Assembly: GCF_001975985.1 (NCBI RefSeq)
Contig: NZ_MTQF01000004.1
Coordinates: 47,971-111,970 of the forward strand
DNA length: 64,000 nucleotides
Reading direction: 5' to 3'
Origin: [Flexibacter] sp. ATCC 35103
Lineage (GTDB): Bacteria > Bacteroidota > Bacteroidia > Flavobacteriales > Flavobacteriaceae
Within the stretch, counting starts at the first letter, position 1. Every line of letters begins with the position of its first letter. Under the pieces are notes generated by a model. It saw only the letters and a list, made by a program, of their open reading frames with translations, was not told the origin of the DNA and ran no database searches. A program made the translations under genes and the position numbers. Below are positions 43,245 to 54,641 of the stretch, in pieces.

Positions 43245-43418
43245 ATGCAAAAGAACATTACACGTTTGTTAATGGTATTCGTAATACTATTTTCATTTAC
43301 AAGTTGCGAAGTTATTGGAGACATTTTTAAAGCCGGAATGGGATTCGGGATATTTATCGTAATCTTTATTGTTGCGATTATCATCTTTATATTCGCTAAG
43401 CTTTTTGGTAAAAAATAA
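43245..43418 (+). CDS. Small lipoprotein-like membrane protein (57 aa)
   Basis: The ATG at 43245 begins MQKNITRLLMVFVILFSF and is followed by a lipobox-like TSC (Cys about residue 20), EVIGDIFKAGMGFG, one hydrophobic segment (IFIVIFIVAIIIFIFAKLF) and a short basic tail GKK. The same plan, with EVxGxIFKAGMGFG, recurs in flavobacterial small proteins that are sometimes mislabelled phosphatidate cytidylyltransferase; at 57 aa that is impossible. A strong terminator starts 12 bases after the stop, confirming a discrete small gene. Function unknown. Confidence 0.8.
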   Translation: MQKNITRLLMVFVILFSFTSCEVIGDIFKAGMGFGIFIVIFIVAIIIFIFAKLFGKK

Positions 43419-43429
43419 AACATAAAAAA

Positions 43430-43466
43430 ATCCTGTTCATTTAAGGTGAACGGGATTTCTTTTTTA
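43430..43466 (+). terminator. Terminator of the small lipoprotein gene
   Basis: ATCCTGTTCA/TGAACGGGAT stem with a 7-base loop, then TTTCTTTTTT. Nearly the same stem recurs at 51784-51810. Confidence 0.85.
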
Positions 43467-43821
43467 AGTCTCTTTTATATTTTGTATTCAATACTTCACA
43501 CAGATAAACTTAGATATTCAACTCTTGGCAACATAATTAATTGTAATAATTGCCAAAACTTTTTCCCTTACATTCAATCCTTTTTTTTATTCTAATTTTC
43601 AATAAAAAGAATTAAATATTGAGTTTAAATTCAATTTTACCTCCCTTATTACTTCATAATTTAATTACTCTAAAAAAGTCTTTTCGTGTAAGATTTAAAA
43701 CTTTTAGAGGCAACAGCGTATATAATTAAATCTGAAATTTCGCAGTTATTCCAGCTTTAATAAAAAAAAACATAACACATTAATTTACAATGTTTTAACA
43801 AAAAGCGCTATTGATTAAATT
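43467..43821. other. 355-bp AT-rich region before the second adhesin gene
   Basis: Nothing coding and no consensus promoter could be picked out. It must hold the promoter of the 2240-aa adhesin gene. Confidence 0.45.
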
Positions 43822-46800
43822 ATGATAAAAAAATTACATTCAAAACGCTTTTTATTAGAGATTATATTTTGTTTTTTAATTACTTCCTGCTGCTTTGGTC
43901 AAGGTTCTATCTTTACCATTACTTTTGGAGAAGCTCCCGGCCCCCATATAAGAAGTCCATTATTCCCTGTAGATGGGACTACTTCCTTACGCTATGAACC
44001 TGAAGGTGGAACAGATGACGGACTTTACACTTTGTTACCAGATCCAAAACGTTTTGGTGGATCTGGTTATCATTCAGGAGAAGATCATACTCCAGGGGAC
44101 ACATATGGTTATATGATGCTCTTAGATACACACGCTGAAGGTGTGTCTATATATAAAAAAGATATAAGTGGCTTATGCATCAACACAAAATATGAATTTT
44201 CGGCTTGGATTGCTAATCTCCAGAATTTTGGAAACGCTATTTCAAAAGCCACATTTAATATTAGAAATAGTAGAGATAATGCGATAATAGCTACTGCAAC
44301 TTCACGAACAATTCCTGTATCTTCTGTTTTTACCTGGGAAAGAGTCTCTACTGTTTTTACGCTTACTGATCCATCAATCACATCATTAACGTTAGAAATT
44401 GTAAGTGGCGTTAATGGTGTTAATCATACTGGTTATGATGACATTAGCTTCGAAGCTTTAAATCCTGATATAAGAGGCGTAAATTTTAGCCCAACCGTTT
44501 GTAGAGGAGATAATGTTCCTATGAGTTGTATTGTTGAACCTTATTTTTATAGAAATCCTGTATACCAATGGCAGAAAATGAATAAAACAACATCAGAATG
44601 GGAAAATATTACCAATGCAACAAACAATAGTTATACAGCTATTGGTATCACAGAAAATAGTGACTATAGAATGCTTGTTTCGGAATCAGGAAATATAGAA
44701 AACTCAAAATGCAGATCAGCGTCACCTGTTAATACAATAAATATAAATTCCATTATTACATATGATTTCAACGGAATAAAATGTGGTTCAACATTTACAC
44801 TGTCGGGTTCTCAAATTGGAATCAATTATCAATTAGAAGATGAATCCGGGAATCCTATTGGGAGCCCTAAAAAAGGAATAGGATCTTCATTATCTTTTAC
44901 TATAAACAATCCCGGAAAATATAAAGTCACTGGTTCTAATTCTTTATGCAAAACTTTTATGAATGGTGAGGTTGTAATAAACCCCTTGCCTACAGCTTCA
45001 ATTGCTTATCAGGGACCTTATACTACAACGGGGGGAACTGCCAGTGTAATCCAGAGCGGCCAATCCGGCGGTATTTATAGTGTATCACCTGCAGATTTAA
45101 ATATTAATGCAAGCACGGGAGCTATTAATCTGGGAACTGCCGTGCCTAATGAAACTTATACTATAACCTATTCATTTAGCAACGAAAATTGCAATAATAC
45201 GACACAAACAACACTTAGAGTTGGTTCTACAGAAACATCTATTCAATATGCAACACCATTTTGTGCAACTGGAACAGCCAATGTAACCCGAAATGGTATT
45301 ACAGGAGGATCTTATACAGCTCCGGCAGGATTAAATATAAACAGAACAACAGGTGATATTAATCTTGATGACAGTATTGCTGGTACGTATAAAGTAACCT
45401 ATGCTTTTAAAGATGGAGCTTCTGATATTTTGACAACTACTGAGGTAACCATAAATTCATTACCTACAGCATCGATATCAGGAAGTACTTTAATTTGTTA
45501 TGAAACAGGAACTAACATTACTTTTAACGGAACTTCTAACGCAGAGATTACTTATAAAATAAACTCAGGAACTTCACAAACAGTGACTCTAAGTGCAGCT
45601 GGCAGCTATGTGTTAGCCACAGGAAACCTTACCAGTAGTAGTACTTATACTGCGCTAAGTGTAAGAAACACTGATACGGGCTGTATAATGTCTTTATCAA
45701 ATCAAATAGCTGCAATAATTGTAGATCCGGCACCTGTAGCAAATATAAGTGGAGACATTTCTATCTGTTCGGGAACAAAAACCGATATTTCTTTTAGCGG
45801 AACCCCAAATGCTGAAATAACCTATACCATAAATAATGGAACAACAAAAACAATTATTCTTGATATAACAGGTAATAAAATACTAGATACAGGAGAACTA
45901 ACAGCTAATGCAAAATACGATTTGTTAAGTGTAAGAAACACAATCACTAATTGTACAATAACAGATTTCACTTCTAAATCGGCATTTGTAAATACAAAAC
46001 CAATCCCCAAAGTAACAACCGCATCGAGTTCAGCAATTTGTTCGAAAGAAACAACAGCAATTGACCTGATAAGCACGGTTACCAACTCCACCTTTACATG
46101 GAAAGCTGTTGCGGTAGCAGATATTACAGGAGCTAGTGACGGTGACGGAAATTCTATTACTCAAACATTGGTCAATAATACCAATACGCCAAAAACGGTA
46201 ACTTATACTGTAATTCCGCTAGCTGAAGGATGTGCAGGAAATCCTTATGACATAATTGTAACAGTAAACCCGATACCTAAAGTAACGACAATAAATAACG
46301 CAACTATTTGTTCCAAAGAAACAACAGCTATTCCTTTAATAAGCACAGTCACCAACACCACCTTTACATGGAAAGCTATTGCGCAAGCAGAGATTACAGG
46401 AGCTAGTGACGGTGCCGGAAATTCTATTATGCAAACATTGGTAAATAATTCCAATATACCAAAAACGGTAACGTATACCGTAATTCCGCTAGCTCAAGGA
46501 TGTGCAGGAAATCCTTATGGCATAATTGTAACGGTAAATCCGATACCTAAAATAACTACAATAAATAATGCAACGATTTGTTCCAAAGAAACAACAGCTA
46601 TTAATCTGACAAGTACAGTCACCAACACAACCTTTACATGGAAAGCGGTTGCACAGCCTGAGATTACAGGAGCTAGTGACGGTGCCGGAAATTCTATCAT
46701 ACAGACATTGGTTAATAATACCAATACATCAAAAACGGTAACTTATACTGTAATCCCGCTAGCGCAAGGATGCGAAGGAAATCCTTATGATATAATTGTA

Positions 46801-49800
46801 ACGGTAAACCCAATTCCTAAAGTAACTACAATAAATAACACAACGATTTGTTCCAAAGAAACAACAGCTATTGATCTGACAAGTACCGTGACCAACACCA
46901 CCTTTACATGGAAAGCAGTTGCCCAACCCGAAGTTACTGGAGCCATGGACGGTACAGGAAATTCTATTCTGCAAACATTGGTAAATAATACCAATACACC
47001 AAAAACGGCAACTTATACTGTAATCCCGCTAGCACAAGGATGCGCAGGAAATCCTTATGACATAATTGTAACGGTAAACCCAATTCCTAAAGTAACAACC
47101 TCATCGAGTGCAACAATTTGTTCCAAAGAAACAACCGCTATTGACCTGACAAGTACGGTTACCAACACAACCTTTACATGGAAAGCAGTTGCCCAACCCG
47201 AAATCACAGGAGCTAGTGACGGTGCCGGAAATTCTATCCTGCAAACATTGGTAAATAATGCCAATACACAAAAAACGGTAACGTATACCGTAATTCCGCT
47301 AGCCGAAGGTTGTGCAGGAACTCCTTATGATATAATGGTAACGGTAAACCCAATTCCTAAAGTAACAACCTCATCGAGTGCAACGATTTGTTCGAAAGAA
47401 ACAACCGCTATTGACCTTACAAGTACAGTCACCAACACAACCTTTACATGGAAAGCAGTTGCCCAGCCTGAAATCACAGGAGCTAGTGACGGTGCTGGAA
47501 ATTCTATCCTGCAAACATTGGTAAATAATTCCAATATACCAAAAACGGTAACGTATACCGTAATTCCGCTAGCTCAAGGATGTACAGGAAATCCTTATGA
47601 CATAATTGTAACGGTAAACCCGATACCTAGAATAACTACAATAAATAATGCAACGATTTGTTCTAAAGAAACAACAGCTATTAACCTGACAAGTACAGTT
47701 ACCAACACAACTTTTACATGGAAAGCGGTTGCACAGCCTGAGGTTACAGGAGCTATTAACGGTGCAGGAAATTCTATCCTGCAAACATTAGTCAATAATT
47801 CCAATATACCAAAAACGGTAACTTATACTGTAATCCCGCTAGCGCAAGGATGCGAAGGAAATCCTTATGATATAATTGTAACGGTAAACCCAATTCCTAA
47901 AGTAACGACAATAAATAACGCAACGATTTGTTCCAAAGAAACAACAGCAATTGACCTGACAAGTACGGTTACCAACACCACCTTTACATGGAAAACAGTT
48001 GCTCAAACTGAGATCACAGGAGCTAGTGATGGCGAGGGAAATGCTATCTTGCAAACATTGGTCAATAATACCAATACGCCAAAAACGGTAACCTATACCA
48101 TAATTCCGCTAGCACAAGGATGCGAAGGAAATCCTTATGATATAATTGTAACCGTAAACCCAATTCCTAAAGTAACAACAATAGACAATGCAACAGTATG
48201 TTCCAAAGAAACAACAGCTATTGTCTTAAAAAGCACAGTCACTAATACAAGCTTTACATGGAAAGCAGTCGGTCAGCCTGAGATTACAGGAGCTATGGAC
48301 GGTGCAGGAAATGCTATCCTGCAAACATTGGTAAATAATACTAATACGCCAAAAACGGTAACTTATACTGTAATTCCGCTAGCACAAGGATGCGAAGGAA
48401 CTCCTTATGATATAATGGTGACGGTAAACCCGATACCTAAAGTAACTACAATAAATAATACAACGATTTGTTCGAAAGAAACAACCGCTATTGATCTGAC
48501 AAGCACAGTCGCCAACACATCCTTTACATGGAAAGCAGTCGGTCAGCCTGAGGTTACAGGAGCTATGAACGGTGCCGGAAATTCTATCCTGCAGACATTG
48601 GTAAATAATGCCAATACACCAAAAACGGTAACGTATACCGTAATTCCGTTAGCTCAAGGATGCGCAGGAACTCCTTATGATATAATTGTAACGGTAAACC
48701 CAACTCCTAAAGTAACAACCACATCGAGTGCAACTATTTGCTCCAAAGAAACAACAGCTATTGACCTGACAAGTACGGTTGCCAACACAACCTTTACATG
48801 GAAATCAGTTGCGCAAGCTGAGATTACCGGAGCTATGGACGGTACAGGAAACTCTATCCTGCAAAAATTGGAAAACAAGGGCAGTGAGCCAAAAACGGTA
48901 ACTTATACTGTAATTCCGCTAGCCCAAGGATGTACAGGAAATCCCTATGATATAATGGTAACGGTAAATCCATTACCAACAGCCAGCATTTCAGGAACAG
49001 CATTGGTCTGTAATAATTCAACAGCTCCAAAAATTATCTTTACAGGATCTAACGGAACTCCTCCTTATACTTTTACCTATAGTATAAATGATGGTAATCC
49101 AAAAAAGGTCACTACCTCAAAAAACAATACAACTACCGTAGAGGCTCCAACCACTATTATAGGAACATACATCTATAAATTACTCAGTGTCAAAGATGGC
49201 GGCGCAACTACTTGTGAGCAAGCACAAACAGGAACAGTAAGCATAACAGTAAAACCGCTGCCTGTAGTAACAGCAAGCTCACTGAGCAATGTAATTTGTT
49301 CAAACCAAACTACCAACATTGAGCTAAAAAGTACGATTGCATATACAACTTATAGTTGGACAGTAGTACAAACCGGAGTAACAGGAGCCACGGACGGATC
49401 TGGTAATTCTATACAACAATTATTAAAAGCAACATCCAATACGACACCCGGACAGGTAAAATACACTATTATTCCAAGAGTGAATGACTGCGATGGACTT
49501 GCAATAGAGGTAATAATCACAGTAAAACCATTGCCTGAGATAATTACAGACGCCTTAGAGATAACAATATGTAGTGACGAATCATCAAATATTCACTTGC
49601 GATCAAATTTAGACGGAACAACCTATAGCTGGACTGTTATCTCTAAGGGAATTACCGGAGCATCAGATGGTGACGGTAATTTCATTGATCAGGAATTAAA
49701 AACTTCCGGAAACAAACAAGGAAGTGCAATTTATACGATTACTCCAACACATAATAATTGTACAGGAAAAGAAACCGTGGTTATAGTTACAGTAGATCCT

Positions 49801-50544
49801 TTACCGATACCAACATTATATGATGGTATTATATGTGTAAATCAATCAACAGGAGCTACTATTGCATCATATACATTTGATAGCGGGCTAAATAAATCTG
49901 AAAATATCTTTGAGTGGTATTATAATTCTACCAGAATTATGGAAGCCACAACAAGTACCTATGAAGCTAAAAAAGCAGGAGAATATGCTGTAATTGCAAT
50001 AAATAAAAATACCGGTTGTGTATCATATCCGGAAATAGCCAATGTAAAAGCTGTTTCACCAGGTTTAAAATTAGAAATAAATCAAACTCCTGCTTTTGGA
50101 AGTGATGATGCAACAGTAACCATAACTGTGTCAGGAGGAAATGCAAGTTATGAATACCAATTAGACAACGACAGTTTTGGAACCTCAAACAAAATTCATA
50201 ATGTAAAACCCGGCTCACATATTATAACGGTCAGAGATGTAGAAGGCTGTACTGATTTGAGTAAAGAGATTTTCATTATTGGGTATCCTAAATTCTTTAC
50301 ACCCAATGGAGATGGTTATAATGATATATGGAATTTGACTGGCTTAAATGATAATTTCCATTTTACTACCTACATATTTGATCGTTATGGTAAATTATTA
50401 AAACAGATTACATCAAAAGATATTGGATGGGATGGTACCTTAAATGGATATCCTTTACCGGCAAGTGACTATTGGTTTACCGTAGAATATACAGAAAAAG
50501 GAATCAATAAAGTATTCAAATCACATTTTACATTGAAAAGATAA
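43822..50544 (+). CDS. Giant T9SS type B adhesin with 11 PKD-like repeats
   Basis: 2240 aa. Signal peptide through ITSCCFGQG. The N-terminal ~215 residues (FTITFGEAPGPHIRSPL, GYHSGEDHTPGDTYGYMMLLD, NTKYEFSAWIANLQN) look like a carbohydrate-binding-type jelly roll with a lone DIS-F motif. Ig-like modules and two related domains (LPTASISGSTLICYETGTNITF and APVANISGDISICSGTKTDISF, about 550-720) follow. Then come 11 uninterrupted 90-aa PKD-like repeats (about 727-1717), each reading IPKVTT..ATICSKETTAI, TFTWKAVAQ, TYTVIPLAQGC. Four more divergent modules lead to the type B C-terminal domain (FFTPNGDGYNDIW, about 2160-2240). The partner SprF-like gene follows. Most likely a long fibrous surface adhesin. 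Confidence 0.92.
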   Translation: MIKKLHSKRFLLEIIFCFLITSCCFGQGSIFTITFGEAPGPHIRSPLFPVDGTTSLRYEPEGGTDDGLYTLLPDPKRFGGSGYHSGEDHTPGDTYGYMMLLDTHAEGVSIYKKDISGLCINTKYEFSAWIANLQNFGNAISKATFNIRNSRDNAIIATATSRTIPVSSVFTWERVSTVFTLTDPSITSLTLEIVSGVNGVNHTGYDDISFEALNPDIRGVNFSPTVCRGDNVPMSCIVEPYFYRNPVYQWQKMNKTTSEWENITNATNNSYTAIGITENSDYRMLVSESGNIENSKCRSASPVNTININSIITYDFNGIKCGSTFTLSGSQIGINYQLEDESGNPIGSPKKGIGSSLSFTINNPGKYKVTGSNSLCKTFMNGEVVINPLPTASIAYQGPYTTTGGTASVIQSGQSGGIYSVSPADLNINASTGAINLGTAVPNETYTITYSFSNENCNNTTQTTLRVGSTETSIQYATPFCATGTANVTRNGITGGSYTAPAGLNINRTTGDINLDDSIAGTYKVTYAFKDGASDILTTTEVTINSLPTASISGSTLICYETGTNITFNGTSNAEITYKINSGTSQTVTLSAAGSYVLATGNLTSSSTYTALSVRNTDTGCIMSLSNQIAAIIVDPAPVANISGDISICSGTKTDISFSGTPNAEITYTINNGTTKTIILDITGNKILDTGELTANAKYDLLSVRNTITNCTITDFTSKSAFVNTKPIPKVTTASSSAICSKETTAIDLISTVTNSTFTWKAVAVADITGASDGDGNSITQTLVNNTNTPKTVTYTVIPLAEGCAGNPYDIIVTVNPIPKVTTINNATICSKETTAIPLISTVTNTTFTWKAIAQAEITGASDGAGNSIMQTLVNNSNIPKTVTYTVIPLAQGCAGNPYGIIVTVNPIPKITTINNATICSKETTAINLTSTVTNTTFTWKAVAQPEITGASDGAGNSIIQTLVNNTNTSKTVTYTVIPLAQGCEGNPYDIIVTVNPIPKVTTINNTTICSKETTAIDLTSTVTNTTFTWKAVAQPEVTGAMDGTGNSILQTLVNNTNTPKTATYTVIPLAQGCAGNPYDIIVTVNPIPKVTTSSSATICSKETTAIDLTSTVTNTTFTWKAVAQPEITGASDGAGNSILQTLVNNANTQKTVTYTVIPLAEGCAGTPYDIMVTVNPIPKVTTSSSATICSKETTAIDLTSTVTNTTFTWKAVAQPEITGASDGAGNSILQTLVNNSNIPKTVTYTVIPLAQGCTGNPYDIIVTVNPIPRITTINNATICSKETTAINLTSTVTNTTFTWKAVAQPEVTGAINGAGNSILQTLVNNSNIPKTVTYTVIPLAQGCEGNPYDIIVTVNPIPKVTTINNATICSKETTAIDLTSTVTNTTFTWKTVAQTEITGASDGEGNAILQTLVNNTNTPKTVTYTIIPLAQGCEGNPYDIIVTVNPIPKVTTIDNATVCSKETTAIVLKSTVTNTSFTWKAVGQPEITGAMDGAGNAILQTLVNNTNTPKTVTYTVIPLAQGCEGTPYDIMVTVNPIPKVTTINNTTICSKETTAIDLTSTVANTSFTWKAVGQPEVTGAMNGAGNSILQTLVNNANTPKTVTYTVIPLAQGCAGTPYDIIVTVNPTPKVTTTSSATICSKETTAIDLTSTVANTTFTWKSVAQAEITGAMDGTGNSILQKLENKGSEPKTVTYTVIPLAQGCTGNPYDIMVTVNPLPTASISGTALVCNNSTAPKIIFTGSNGTPPYTFTYSINDGNPKKVTTSKNNTTTVEAPTTIIGTYIYKLLSVKDGGATTCEQAQTGTVSITVKPLPVVTASSLSNVICSNQTTNIELKSTIAYTTYSWTVVQTGVTGATDGSGNSIQQLLKATSNTTPGQVKYTIIPRVNDCDGLAIEVIITVKPLPEIITDALEITICSDESSNIHLRSNLDGTTYSWTVISKGITGASDGDGNFIDQELKTSGNKQGSAIYTITPTHNNCTGKETVVIVTVDPLPIPTLYDGIICVNQSTGATIASYTFDSGLNKSENIFEWYYNSTRIMEATTSTYEAKKAGEYAVIAINKNTGCVSYPEIANVKAVSPGLKLEINQTPAFGSDDATVTITVSGGNASYEYQLDNDSFGTSNKIHNVKPGSHIITVRDVEGCTDLSKEIFIIGYPKFFTPNGDGYNDIWNLTGLNDNFHFTTYIFDRYGKLLKQITSKDIGWDGTLNGYPLPASDYWFTVEYTEKGINKVFKSHFTLKR
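46003..48972 (+). repeat. Eleven tandem 270-bp repeats
   Basis: Units begin at 46003 and every 270 bp after, to 48703, all in frame and without any indel between units. Identity between units is very high at the base level (for example ACAGCTATTGACCTGACAAG and GGAAATTCTATCCTGCAAAC recur). Because of the exact period, antisense open frames recur every 270 bp and are not genes. Confidence 0.95.
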
Positions 50545-50562
50545 TATTCAATTGTATACATT

Positions 50563-50600
50563 GATCAGAAAGAATCCTAAAAAAAACATTCTTTCTGATC
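50563..50600 (+). promoter_or_regulatory. Perfect intercistronic hairpin between adhesin and sprF-like gene
   Basis: GATCAGAAAGAAT and ATTCTTTCTGATC are exact inverted arms (13 bp, 12-base loop) between the adhesin stop (50544) and the sprF start (50627). There is no proper T-run, so it may be a partial terminator or an RNA-stability element that sets the adhesin:SprF ratio. Confidence 0.65.
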
Positions 50601-50626
50601 TAATTTAAATTTTTAAAATAAAAAAA

Positions 50627-51676
50627 ATGATTTCATTAATGTTATCCAAGAGAATATTCATAATACAAATTTGGAACAGACATAGTTTAAAGCGGCCAAA
50701 AATTAAGTTTTCAATATTTTTATTATTCGCATTCATGTATTCCTACTCGCAGGAAGGAATACCAGTTTACTCTGATTATTTATCAGATAATTATTATTTG
50801 ATCCATCCGTCGATGGCAGGAGCTGCCAATTGTACCAAATTAAGATTAACAGCTCGCAAACAGTGGTTTGATCAGGAGGATGCTCCATCACTACAAACCT
50901 TGAGTCTTAACGGACGAATAGGAGAAAAATCCGGCGCAGGAATTATTATTTTTAATGATAAAAACGGCTATCATTCTCAAAAAGGAGTAAAACTTACTTA
51001 TGCGCATCATATTCTTTTTTCAAGGGATGATATTGATCTGAACCAACTTTCATTTGGAATCAATGCGGGTATGATTCAGAACCAGCTCAATGAAACCGCG
51101 TTTACTGAATACGATCCGATTATTTTTGGTAACATTCAAAGCAGTAGTTATTTCAATGCCGATTTTGGGGCATCTTATAATTATCTCAATTTTTATGCAC
51201 ATGCCACAGTTCAGGGTGCTGTAGAAACAAGACGCAAAGTCTATACTGATTTTGAAAGTGATAATCTTAGAAAATATCTTTTAAGCGCAGGATATGTTTT
51301 TGGTAATAGATATACATTATTGTGGGAACCATCCATTCTTTTTCAATCATTTGATAAAACCAAAGAAAAACAAATTGACATCAACTTAAAAACCTATAAA
51401 AACATGGATTTTGGCAGTCTTTGGGCAGCACTGTCTTACAGAAGAAGTTTTGATGGGGCAGAATATTATAATGGTTCCTCTGTAGCTACTCAAAAATTAC
51501 AATATATAACTCCTGTTATGGGCGTCAATTATAAGAATTTCATGATGGCATATACTTACTCTAAAATAATTGGGGATATAAAATTTAATACCGGAGCATA
51601 TCATCAAATTACATTGGGCCTAAACTTATTTTGTAAAAAAGAAAGATACGATTGTGATTGTCCCGCTGTTAATTAA
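50627..51676 (+). CDS. PorP/SprF family T9SS outer-membrane protein
   Basis: 349 aa. A long, basic N-region (RIFIIQIWNRHSLKRPKIK) precedes the hydrophobic signal core (FSIFLLFAFMYSYSQ). The mature part starts with the family pattern PVYSDYLSDNYYLIHPSMAGAANCTKLRLTARKQWFDQEDAPSLQTLS (IHPSMAGA for the usual INPAYAG), then barrel strands. It ends with an unusual Cys-rich tail KKERYDCDCPAVN. It lies 82 bases after the 2240-aa type B adhesin and is its presumed secretion and attachment partner. Unlike the first locus, no OmpA-family gene follows. Confidence 0.9.
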   Translation: MISLMLSKRIFIIQIWNRHSLKRPKIKFSIFLLFAFMYSYSQEGIPVYSDYLSDNYYLIHPSMAGAANCTKLRLTARKQWFDQEDAPSLQTLSLNGRIGEKSGAGIIIFNDKNGYHSQKGVKLTYAHHILFSRDDIDLNQLSFGINAGMIQNQLNETAFTEYDPIIFGNIQSSSYFNADFGASYNYLNFYAHATVQGAVETRRKVYTDFESDNLRKYLLSAGYVFGNRYTLLWEPSILFQSFDKTKEKQIDINLKTYKNMDFGSLWAALSYRRSFDGAEYYNGSSVATQKLQYITPVMGVNYKNFMMAYTYSKIIGDIKFNTGAYHQITLGLNLFCKKERYDCDCPAVN

Positions 51677-51779
51677 TATAAACAATACATGAAAATTAAT
51701 AGCTTCTATACCATATTTTACAAAATGAGTTTTGATTATTTTTCTAAATAAATATAAAACTCAAATAGTAAAAAACATA

Positions 51780-51818
51780 AAAAATCCCGTTCATCTTTAA
51801 TGAACGGGATTTTTTTTA
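51780..51818. terminator. Bidirectional terminator between sprF-like and ABC-F genes
   Basis: Stem ATCCCGTTCA/TGAACGGGAT (51784-51810), with TTTTTTTT on plus and TTTTTTATG on minus. It serves the converging sprF-like and ABC-F genes. Confidence 0.85.
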
Positions 51819-51832
51819 TTTGAAGCTATGCT

Positions 51833-53530
<1,698 letters not shown>

Positions 53531-53592
53531 TTACCTGAAAGAGTTTTTTCTCGCAAAGGCGAAAAGAAAAGTAACTTGTGTGAAAATTTTCT

Positions 53593-53718
53593 ACCATATA
53601 AGTTATATAAGTGCATTTAAACGAAACTTACTAACCTCAAAAAGATGAAAAACTTTGAGACTTTGCGACTTTACGTGCAAATTTTACGAAACTTATACTA
53701 TTATTACTTATATGGTTT
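53593..53718. repeat. ACCATATAAGT dispersed repeat, inverted pair (copy 2)
   Basis: ACCATATAAGTTATATAAGTGC at 53593-53614 and its inverted partner ending ATTACTTATATGGTTT at 53703-53718 flank about 75 bases. The same family occurs at 4399-4617. It fills the gap between the TlpA-like gene stop and the ABC-F promoter. Confidence 0.7.
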
Positions 53719-53726
53719 AAAAAAAA

Positions 53727-54497
53727 CTATAGTTTACTTTCTTTCGCCAGCGCTACTTCTAAGCTTTCGAAATTAGGCAACACTTTTGCAATCATTCCTT
53801 CTTTGTTTAGAATAAAATGCGTTGGAAATGAATTGAGTTGTAAAGCTTCGTTCATATATTCTTTCATATTTGGAATAACCGAATAAGACAAAGGTTTTCT
53901 CGCTAAAAATACTTTTAATTGTTCCGGAGTATCTTCGGCGAGACTTATAAAAAGAATGTCTTTTCTATCTTTATAATCTTCTGCTAATTGATTGACTTGC
54001 GGAAATTCTCTTATGCAAGGAGTACAATGGATATACCAGCATTTTATCACGATTATTTTTCCTTTCATGGTTTCATTAGAAACTAAATTTCCGTTTAAAT
54101 CTTTAAAGGAGAATTTAGGAAAAGGCTTCCCTTCCATTTCGAAATTTTTATGAGCATCGAAACCTATTTGGTTGATTGTTGCTTTTATGCTTGTATCTGA
54201 TTTTGGCTGAATCAGGAATAACTTATAATAGTAAACTGAATCTTCTGATTTTAATCGGATTGGGATGTAGTTTCCGTTTGCTAACTGATCTAAAAACGAT
54301 TCTTTTGAGATTTCTTTTGAATTTGAATCTAATGCTGTAAAATCTCTTGAAAGCATTATTTTTTTGCTTTGATAAGCAGACCAATCTGTATATGTTTTTT
54401 GAATTTGAATGGGATCAACTTCTGGGTTTCCGTATTTGTTTTGGGCGAAAGTTGATATAAATATAAGGAAGATTATTATGGTGATTATTTTTTGCAT
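53727..54497 (-). CDS. TlpA/ResA-family periplasmic thioredoxin
   Basis: 256 aa. Signal peptide (MQKIITIIIFLIFISTFAQN). The N-terminal region of about 110 aa is unique and mostly helical/strand (KTYTDWSAYQSKKIMLSRDF, YYYKLFLIQPKSDTS). A C-terminal TlpA-like thioredoxin domain follows, with GKIIVIKCWYIHCTPC (active-site CTPC, about 158-161), a DILFISLAED loop and the cis-Pro region NSFPTHFILNKEG. It would act in the periplasm on protein disulfides or in cytochrome maturation. The unique N-terminal region is typical of Bacteroidota TlpA-like proteins. Confidence 0.88.
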   Translation of the reverse strand: MQKIITIIIFLIFISTFAQNKYGNPEVDPIQIQKTYTDWSAYQSKKIMLSRDFTALDSNSKEISKESFLDQLANGNYIPIRLKSEDSVYYYKLFLIQPKSDTSIKATINQIGFDAHKNFEMEGKPFPKFSFKDLNGNLVSNETMKGKIIVIKCWYIHCTPCIREFPQVNQLAEDYKDRKDILFISLAEDTPEQLKVFLARKPLSYSVIPNMKEYMNEALQLNSFPTHFILNKEGMIAKVLPNFESLEVALAKESKL

Positions 54498-54564
54498 TTT
54501 TAGAAGAATAATTGGGATTCAAAATTAATCAAAAATAGTTTGGAATTTAGTTTTAACTAAAGAA

Positions 54565-54620
54565 ATGGCACGCGGATGACACGGATTCGCTTTGAGAAAA
54601 CGCGGATTTACACGGATTTT
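54565..54620. repeat. GCACGCGGAT dispersed repeat, copy 2
   Basis: GGCACGCGGATGACACGGATTCGCT...GAAAACGCGGATTT (in parts) is the inverse-oriented match of 9848-9893, extended by ACACGGATTTTTTTG. First element of the repeat island. Confidence 0.8.
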
Positions 54621-54641
54621 TTTGTTATTACGCTCATTTTA

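Noticed and set aside
46245..48878. Series of minus-strand open frames of about 69 aa every 270 bp
   Set aside because: They are antisense shadows of the repeat array and recur only because the period is exact; no starts, promoters or family features.
46003..48972. Regular repeats that could suggest a CRISPR array
   Set aside because: Period is 270 bp, in frame and coding throughout, with no spacer/repeat alternation.
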